In this document: positions 1-9,400 of the stretch, piece by piece | Layout: every line of letters starts with the position of its first letter | Numbering within the stretch: position 1 is the first letter of the stretch | NCBI GenBank assembly: GCA_947172415.1 | Contig: OX359197.1 | Coordinates: 4,961,673-5,025,672 of the forward strand | Reading direction: 5' to 3' | From: Chondrosia reniformis | Taxonomy: Eukaryota > Porifera > Demospongiae > Chondrillida > Chondrillidae | DNA length: 64,000 bases | Translations under genes and position numbers: made by a program | The notes under the pieces: model-generated | Told to the model about the DNA's origin: nothing | Databases searched by the model: none | What the model saw: the letters and a program-made list of their open reading frames with translations, nothing else

Positions 1-2061
1 ACATTACTTTTTAGATTCCATTTCATCAGAACGAGCTTTAATCAGAGACCCAGCCCATTTCCAGTGGGAGGGGCCATCTTATTAACCAACTGGTTACTAT
101 CTACCATTAATCACAGGAGAGCTGGGTAATTATAATTAATCATCAAAGTGATAATCAAACCAAAGGGAAATCTTGGCTATGACCACCAGCTGAGTTCGAT
201 TTTAGATTTAATAAATGTGTGTGTATAAATTTGATAAACTTGACTTATATAATTAATGTGTCACCTTCAGTATATATACTTACCTGGACAAAGGCCAAAG
301 GCCTGAGGGTCAAACTGTATAATTATATGGATCTTTCTTTACAGTGCTAGTACTTTAGCTGTATAGGCTATAAGGAGGAGATATATTCGATTTCAAATAT
401 ACAATTAAGGACATTGCATGTTACATTTACATATTAACCTATTACTTGCTAGTAGTCCAGCTCCACCAGATTAACTTTTTATAATTGTTAATTAGTACCT
501 ATCCATGTATAAATATCTGCTTTGACTATACTCTGCAACCAATTAAGTTTCTGTCATGTATGTTTCAAAGTCAAAATTCCATGTGCTGGAAAAGGAGACT
601 TTATTTAAAATCTGAAGGTGATCTTAAAGCTGTGAGGTCTTATCAGTCCAGACTGTCAATTAGTTAATTGATGAGACATTACAGGGCTCTAGTTTGCGTC
701 TCTCTAACACTATATATACTGTCCACTCCAACACAACTACTGTAGGTCACTAGATATATATGCACCTGGATTTAGGGTGAGGTACTATAATATTATGCGA
801 AGCAGGATATTCGCGTATATAACATATCCATCCAAACCACTGTAAAAGCAGTCTTTAAATGGTTCATCTTTCGACTTGAGCGACGCGACTTAAGAAGCTC
901 AGATGTTAGATGATAAAAAGTCGAAAGATGAACCATTCAAAAATTCGAGGTTAGAAAGAATTCTTTTCTCGGATATATAGGGTATATCCGAATATATAAT
1001 ATAGTTATTATACTATAAGCAGAGAAGGCAAATTATCATACAGAATGTTGTCCTACATACAGCGCTATCAAAAGTTTCCATTGTGAGAATTGATGATGAT
1101 ATGAATATAGCCATTGTATGGAAGATCTATATTTATAGCAATACAGTATACTAGACTATAAGAAACTTACCCCTAATTATATATAGTTCAAAAATGATTT
1201 CCAATTGTTGTAGAACTTATTTCTTCACGAAATATGAGTAAATATCTTCTGTTTAGAAGTATAAAGCGGAACAAATTGTGAAAGGCGTTTAAATACGACC
1301 GACGCCCCCCGTAAAATCTTTCCTTAAAGAAGATAATGAAATTCATTGTACCGTATGAATCGTATTATGCAGTTTAGTTTATTTTGCTGCGTATAGGTGG
1401 AACCCTTTATTCAAAATGAATTCGAAGCCTATACGTCGTAGCCGTCGAGGCAGAAGACTATACGTATATGTCTAGACACACCACCAACCTTTACCAAAAT
1501 CCCTTATCTTTCTCCATATTACATTTAGTGCCATTATGACAAAATGTAAGACTTTAGCATCATAAGTCCAGACACTTAGATTTATATCCAATACACATGC
1601 ATATACCTTACATGACAAGAATTAAGAAGACAAGAACAAAAGACGAAGACTCTGAGTATCACTGATGAAGTGGGAAATTCCTAGTGGAGAAGATGAAAGA
1701 GAGGAAAAGAAGAAAGAAAAGACTCCTGTATCTTCATCCAAAGCTCTCTCCAGGTTTATATAGTTCCCCTATATGCTATTTTACAGAATAGGCATAGCAT
1801 GTAGGAAAATGGTGCATTAGATTTTTATGAGTAATTAATAGCTACAGTAGATTAAACCCATTGAGAGCTTTCAATCTTCTCTTTATAATCTACTGCTCCA
1901 CTGGGATAGACAACTGCTTTAGAATACTCTAATCCACCATTTAAAAATATTACCCAAAATACTTTAATGACATCATAGGCTGAAGGGGAACAACTACGGG
2001 GAAGACCCGAATGAAATATCATATTTTAGGAGCCTCGAAGAATCGAATCAACAGGATCATT
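1..2061 (+). repeat. Decayed duplicate of receptor-A upstream region
   Basis: This stretch aligns base for base over long runs with 14223-16739, for example the block around 50-120 against 14270-14350 and the block around 1980-2061 against 16650-16739, with many small indels. It holds no intact gene. It contains an imperfect hairpin (arms about 858-878 and 919-938, also present in the parent near 15064 and 15126) and at about 1620-1760 a broken copy of the hydrophobic minus-strand segment also seen at 16130-16341 and 27715-27830. It reads as the 5' flank of a duplicated receptor gene. Confidence 0.8.
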
Positions 2062-2454
2062 ATGGATACTTCGAAGGCCAAATTTAGGTGTTTAGATCCT
2101 CAAAGTATATATGTACTGTTAATTCAGTCAATCATCTTTACTAAAGGTAAGCTTGTAGTGTTTATTTATCTGTGATGGTGAAATATATACGAAAATCCTT
2201 TGTATGCGCTTGTTCTGTGCGTTTTAATAACAATGATAATTACTCATCCTCCTAATCTATTCTACGTATCTTTAGTGTTTCTCGTAGAAGGGGCTCCTGT
2301 TCCAGAGAGAATACCTTCTTTCCCGGTACTTCTTCAGTATACGGGAGGATACTTTGTTAGCTGCGATAGTGTACACAATTGTAAGTACGATACGTACATT
2401 GATAACTCTATCGGATCCGGATCAAATATATATGTACCTACCTTTTCATTATGA
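2062..2454 (+). pseudogene. Orphan 5' exons of a receptor-A copy
   Basis: An 85-base first exon (2062-2146, ATG at 2062, ending at a GTAAGC donor in phase 1) is followed by an intron (2147-2275) and a second exon from 2276 that stays in frame to a stop at 2452-2454. Both match gene A (exon 1 at 16740-16824, exon 2 from 16950). The homology stops at about 2418, after roughly 47 codons of exon 2, and the rest of the receptor is missing. The intron has a 4-base insertion relative to gene A, which would break a single unspliced frame but is harmless inside an intron, so it supports the spliced model. It could encode only a short secreted peptide and is most likely a truncated relic. Confidence 0.75.
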
Positions 2455-3400
2455 ATGCAACAAATACCCCCTATTTTTTCACGGTCATATATATTATAAT
2501 GATTACACGTGTAGTTACGTATGTTTGAGATGATTAATTATTTGAGTGTCTAGAGATATAATTCGTTTCTTTAGAATCATACATTTTGACTCTTGGGGTC
2601 TTATTCAGTGACTGAAGTAGAGCCCAAGGGTCGAAACGTTAGTAACAGGTAACTGTTATATATCCTATCAATATTATGACGTTCTGACATTCTGACATTT
2701 CTCTATATTAGGAGATGAGGAGGTAAGGCGACCTCTAACTGTGATGCATACTGGGGGAGCTGTGGGTGCATCTAGTGTCCTACTCATTCAGGAGTCACAG
2801 ACACACTCACAGAAGGAATCCCAAGGAGGCGTATCTCCTGTAGAGGCGAGAGGCGTAGTAGTGGCTATTTTGTTCAATCTACAAGATGTTTCAGAAATAT
2901 TTAAATTAGCTAAGAATATAGCCAAGCAGTTCAATAACATTAATACAGTGTTATAGTTGTGATATATTTTATTTTACTGTCATACGTATATATGAAAAGT
3001 TATAAATTCAAGATTTCAACTGATTTCTGTGACCAACCAATTACATTTGAGCTAGGCAATGGATAACAGTCTGTTAATTGGATACATGGTACGTACACCA
3101 AAGTGAAAGAACTAGATAAATGTTTTACGTAGGTGTGAGATTTGGGTCTGGAACTGCAAACATGTACACAGTATATGCAGTTTTCAACTGTATGGCTGGA
3201 AATATTGACAAATTTCCAGACATATGATATTTTGTCATATTTCAAATGTATGTAATGTTAACATTCCATAATTTACCATGCATGAATCATTGATAACAAT
3301 TGACTCTGAACATACTCATCTCTAAACAGCAAAAAAAAGAAATTTGCTACATGCATAATTATAATTCTACCATTACTACGTATGTAAAGTTTATATTGTA
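2455..3400. other. Spacer without a convincing gene
   Basis: I see no recognisable gene. A 71-codon open stretch at 2741-2956 resembles nothing I know and has no clear splice context. A GGTCGAAACGTT motif sits at about 2629-2640, also present in two hairpin elements elsewhere in the window. The right part (3000-3400) lies downstream of the giant minus-strand gene and is presumably its 3' flank. Confidence 0.5.
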
Positions 3401-6400
3401 CTAATCTAATGCATGCATGTCATCTGCAGGAGAACCATCCAGTGGCTGTTCTCTGTCATCTGCAGGAGAGCCATCCAGTGGCTGTTCTCTGTCATCTGCA
3501 GGAGAGCCATCCAGTGGGTGTTCTCTGTCATCTGCAGGAGAACCATCCTGTGGGTGTTCTCTGTCATCTGCAGGAGAACCATCCTGTGGGTGTTCTCTGT
3601 CATCTGTAGGAGAGCCATCCTGTGGGTGTTCTCTGTCATCTGCAGGAGAGCCATCCTGTGGGCGTTCTCTGTCATCTGCAGGAGAGCCATCCAGTGGGTG
3701 TTCTCTGTCATCTGTAGGAGAACCATCCTGTGGGTGTTCTCCCTTTACTTGTGTGTCTGTCTTCACAGCAGTACCATCCACTGATGATTTTGAGATGAGC
3801 TGCCTTTTTGTGTATTGAGCCATCACTCTATCCCTCTCTTTCTGGTACCTTGTGATCTGCTCAACCTGAGCCATCAGGGCTTCATTTAGCAACATTGCCA
3901 TTTTCCCGATCTGTTTCTCTGCGGACTTGTCAAGGATGGAACTTGTCTCCAGTAGTTCTTGCCTTTTCATTAAAGGCTCCAACACTGAATATGGAATAAA
4001 GACTTGCCACCCTCCTCCAAAGTAAGGCGTTGTCTGATGCTCAGACGGACCTTCGTATAAGAAGATGCCTTCTGGAATATGGACATTTGTTTTCTTTGTA
4101 AGTTTATTCCATTCATATTTTGTGGCTGTATCCATTTGAAAGCTTGCATTTCCTTCTCGCTCATCAACTGTCCAAAACTGACCAATTTTAGCAGCCTTTA
4201 CTTCATCGTACAACCTGTACAAGGTAATGCCACCTTTTCCTGGAGTTGTCTGCAGGTAGCTACCCCCTCTGAAACTTTTAACAATATCATTATCTACCTC
4301 CTTTCCTGGCAGTACGTTTAATGGGCCAAAGTCAAAGGCAGTAAACTTGTTTAGCTGTTTGGTTTTGCTATGATGTATCTCAGTAGGCTCTGGAAGCTGG
4401 TGCTCGGATAGTTTGTTGAAGGATTGTAGAATATTCTTTCCCAAAAATGATTTGCTGTTGAAAATGTCATTAAAAATGGCTTCCAGAAGAATTTCAGGTA
4501 GCTGGGGAAATAAATCTACTTTGGGGGTAAGTTTATTTATAAGATTCCCCTCTGTCTTTGTAGTCAAAGTGAGACCACAGACTGTCTCAAAGGTAACTGG
4601 CTGCCTTCCTAATAAGAAACATCTAAGTTTCAGTAATCCCCATGAATCAGCATTTTTTTCACCACAAAGCCATAGGGAATAATTGATGATCTTAACATCT
4701 TGATGCAGTACATGGTCCATGTAGGGACCAGATGTAACACTATATGGACTGTTTAGTATCACATCATCTAAGTCATTGGCACCGCTTCCAGCAAAGGTAC
4801 ATATACAGCCTCGAGGGAGATACCGCTGAATACCGTCTTTTTGAAAGGATGGGTTGAGCAAAACTTGGACAAGTGACTTTAGGCTCAAGTTAGCCTCAGA
4901 TTTGATTAATAGGAAGGTAACCATGGACATCTGCTCAGGTGTCAGGTGAGAAAATGGAGTGAGTTCTACTATTTCACCATCACGCAAAACGAAATCTACA
5001 GCAATGGCAATGTCATACTCTTGGCATTGTTGCTTTTCTTGTAATGATAGTAAATATCTAAAAACAACAAACTGTCTTTGGTCATCAGTGACACACAAAA
5101 TTGCTGATATATCAGGTAGTGTGATTGCTGTACCTAATGTTTTGCAGACGCCACTACTAATGGCCAAGTCAGGACAGCTTAAAGACTCAGGAATTACACA
5201 AGATAAAGGAAGGCAGTGAATTTTGAGAACTGCTCTTTCTGGAGATAACATTAGCATTGCTTGCAGTTGCAATGAGGAATAAGCTTCATTAAAAAGCTCA
5301 ACTATTCTAGTGCACTGTTCAGCATCATCAGTCAATTGTATTTTAATGTCATCACTTTCATTTTTTTCCAAGTAAACAGCATAGAAAACATCAACACTAT
5401 GGGTAGAATGTAAAACTATTCCAAATTCATTGTCCTGAGGAGTCTTACATATCCACAAGGTCGCATCATTAGCTGCATCACTGTCGTGCAATTTTAAGGG
5501 TTCTATTAATACACTGAATCCTTGATAAAGTACTAAACCTTTGAAAGGTGCAACGTTGTACTCTGCAACACAATTGTATGGTAATCTATACAGAATTTCT
5601 CTTTCAGTTGATTTTACATTTGATTTCATGATCTTGAATTGTTTACCAAATAAAGTTACATATTCAAACATGTCTTTTTTAACTGAAGCAGCATCTTCAG
5701 ATGATGAGGGTTCTACTGCACCCTTACTGACATGTTCAGCCTCAAGTGTTTTCAGAAGTCCCAAGCACGCTTTACCTAATGGTATTTCAGTACTAATAAA
5801 TTCATACAAAAGGGATTGTGGAACAAAAGTAGTAGGATAAGGGTCTACAGTGTATGGAAGCTCAAGGAAACTGACTTTTGATTCCTTATGAACACAAACA
5901 TTAAACAGAAACAACTTTTCCTTCTTAAGGGAAGACTTTAAATGAATAGCACATTGACGTTGGCCCACCTTATCCTCGCATAGCCAAGCAGTCACTACAT
6001 CTACTGCTTCACCACTCTGTAACTTACAAGTATGTGGACCAGCTAAAGCAGACGTGCCCTTAGCTGTTAATCTATTGCCTGCTAGGGACAAAGATATACC
6101 AATTGGGGTGAAGCAGAAGATACCATCTTTACAATAGTTTGTAGTAACTAGGATTTTTGCAATGTCAAGGAGGAGATTGGGTATTGGATTTGTGGAGCCA
6201 AAGAAAAAATCTTCAAAGCAAATCGATTTTAACATGGCCACTTCTCCTACACTAAGAATGACTGAAGGAAGAACTTCAATCACAACTGGGACTGGTCCTT
6301 TTGTAGATTTGTAGTCTATAAGGAAGAGAAAGTCACATTTTGGAATGTTCTCAATTGAACCATCAGACTCCACTTTCACTAAAATAAAGTTCTTTTTACT

Positions 6401-9400
6401 GTTCTTAGCCTGGCAGAGCCAAGCTGAAAGAATTCGAGTTATAACTGGTTCTCCCAAGACAGCAAAATTTTTAGACCTTGGCACAGGAAAATGTTCAATA
6501 TCAGTCTTCCAGTCTTTCGGCATAAGATGCATCTTCATCATAGCATCTTTCTTTGTTTCCCTGAATAACAAAGCAGAAATGCAACCCTTTAATTTGGCAA
6601 AAAGGACTACCAATTCGGAGGTAATGGTACAATTTGATACCCGCAGAGTGGGCATGTTAAAAAAGCCATCTTTACAGTTTACATCAATTGCAAATATTAC
6701 GTCACTAGAGTTGGACTCATGATACTGAATAACTACCAGAGATTCTGATGTAGAAATTTGAAGTATCCATAATACCAGATCCTCTTCCTTGATGTATTTT
6801 CCTATGAGCTTCTTGACCACTTTAATGTCTGATGAGGCTTTAACTTCTAACTTCTTAATTTCGGGATCAAGAGAGAATTCCTTCATAAGATCTGGTGGAA
6901 GGAAATTTTTAACCTTAAAGGGATGGCTGCTGACATGCCCAGGTGGTTGCATTAGCTGGGGAGGAGTACCTTTTCTGGATTCCATAACTAGAAATGATAT
7001 CTGTTCATAAATGCATTGGCCAATTGGTGTACTAACATTTACAAGATCATTTACAATATGAAAACTGTCAAGAATAGAGACACACCCTTTTGTGTTTAGG
7101 GTGTTAGAAATATTGTGGCAAACGACAATGTTAGCAATACCGGTTGAGTATTGCCTGAATTTCAATGCAAACAAGAGATCTGAATGATCAGTTACATGAA
7201 TTTTGCAGAGACAAAATGCTTCTTTGTCCTTTTCTGCACAAAGCCAAGATCTGATTTGTAGCTCAAAGATACCATGCATAAGCTTTGCTGGTAAGGTAGG
7301 ACCAGAAACAGCTGAAAATTCATCAGAAACAATCAAATTAGATTTTGAATCAAAGTAGCACACAAGATTGGTAGGAATGTAACGTTGGATGGAGTCCGTA
7401 CAGTAATGAGGTCTGAGCATTAGTTCTATAGCAGTTGTGAGAATATCTGGATAAGGATTTGTGTATTTGTAAATTGATTCATCAAGAAGACTTTGGTAAA
7501 CAATGTCCTTCTGTTCATCTTCAAGTAAAGCCAAAGGGCGGATATTTTTAATTGTTTGTGTATTTCCATCAACATCAAACTGCAAGCAGAAGAAAGATTT
7601 ACTAAAAGGTATGTCAGGTGATGGAAGATATTGTTGTATGCTGAACAACAGAAAGTCTACATCATCCTTCTTGCAAAGCCAAAATGAATAAGTAGAATTT
7701 CTGATAGGCTTACGAGTTATCTTAAATCCATTTGGATCAATGCCATATTCATTTTCACTGTGTGTTACTGTACATCCTTGTGGCAGATGGTAAATAATAT
7801 GCATAGATTGAGACATTAATAGGTTTAGTGATTTCCAGATGAACTTTTTAGTAAAGATGTAGGCAAAGGTCAGAAGTGGTGTACTACAGCCTTGGGTTAT
7901 TAAAGCTAAGTTCTTTATTTCATAGCCTAAAATCTGAAAGCTGATAGCAAACATGATATTAATACCATATGCAGGCAAAACAAAATGGTTTACAGCTAAC
8001 AAGTCACGCTCGTGTGAATGACAAAGCCAAGTTCTGAGTTTGCTCTGTGCTCCAAATGGGTGTGATACAATTGGCTTTTTGTAAACACTGTAACCATTGG
8101 ACAGTTGTAACCCAAATTCAACCTTAGAAGTCAGTTCTCCTCTAACTTGCCCACAAATTTTTGGAAAAATGCAAGAATTCTTTTGCTCTAGCAAGTGTAA
8201 GGATTTTCCCACTGAAAGCTTCAACAAGTCAACTTCAACTTTTTTAGGGTTTGTAGTAGTTTGTTCACTTTCACACTTGTCCTTTTCCTCCTTTTTGCTG
8301 CAGCTACTTACTAAGGAATGAAATCTAGCTTCAAGAAATTTGCGTATATCTGAAAAAAGAGTGAAATAAAATATCTTCTTTGATTGTATTGCATTTTCAA
8401 GAATTTCTTTAACAATTCTGTATCTCTCATCAGAGATTGAAATATCACTGGTAATTCCTGTTGGCTCCAAATTATCCAAACGTGGAATCCAGATTGAAAT
8501 GCAGGACTGATCACCTGTAACTCCTGTTATTTGGAATTTTTGAATAACACGAAATTCTGTTAAACCTTCATTTATGAAAAGAAATGCATGCATCTTCACC
8601 TTTTTCTCACTATAGTCACTTACAGGGCCTGCATAGTAAAATCCAGGACATTTTATAATACCTGGTTCATCAATTGGATGGAAATTAAATTGCCAATCTC
8701 CAGGTATACAGGCAAGTACACCAGTTTTCTGAAATGAAGGATCACAGAGAATTTCAATAGCTCCATTGATGTTCAAACGCATGTCTACATACACAGGATC
8801 TTTAGAAAATGCAAAATCATGGGCCACACTGTTTTTCTTAACATCCTCCCTGATTGAATCAATAATATTTAGATTCTTAACAAGACCATTTTGAAGGTCA
8901 AAACCAAATGAAACCACACAGTCTAGTGGAGGTCCAGTCTCATCCTCAACAGGTTTCACAAACCTGTATAATGCAATGGTCTCTCCCTTGGTATTTAGGC
9001 AAAGCCAGATACTATAAAAATGAGGCCGGGATTCTACAACAATAGGACCGACATGAATTTTCCATGGCTCTGAAATTGTCGCTCCCATTATATTAAGGGG
9101 ATTAAATGTCACCTTTAAATCTTTTGGGAGAAAATATTGCTTTTTTTCACTATTCAGCGAATCTAAAATTATTTGAAGATGGTATGCAACATTATCTTCT
9201 AGAGATTTCCAATCATCTTGATGACTTAGAAAACTTAAAAGCTGTCTTTTGTTCTTAATCTCTGCCATTGGCCTTAGGTTAGATACCACGGTGCCATCAA
9301 AATCAAAATCAAAAGCCATAAAATAAAGTGAAGAACACAAATCATTTGACATCTGAAATCGTAGAATTGCAAACACTTTCTTCTCCGAATTTTGTTGAAC

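Noticed and set aside
3409-3818. Several plus-strand open frames over 66-133 codons
   Set aside because: Antisense and shifted readings of the 36-base coding repeat, which is open in many frames.
8311-8514. Short frames on both strands within 3401-12001
   Set aside because: Shadows of the giant gene in other frames.
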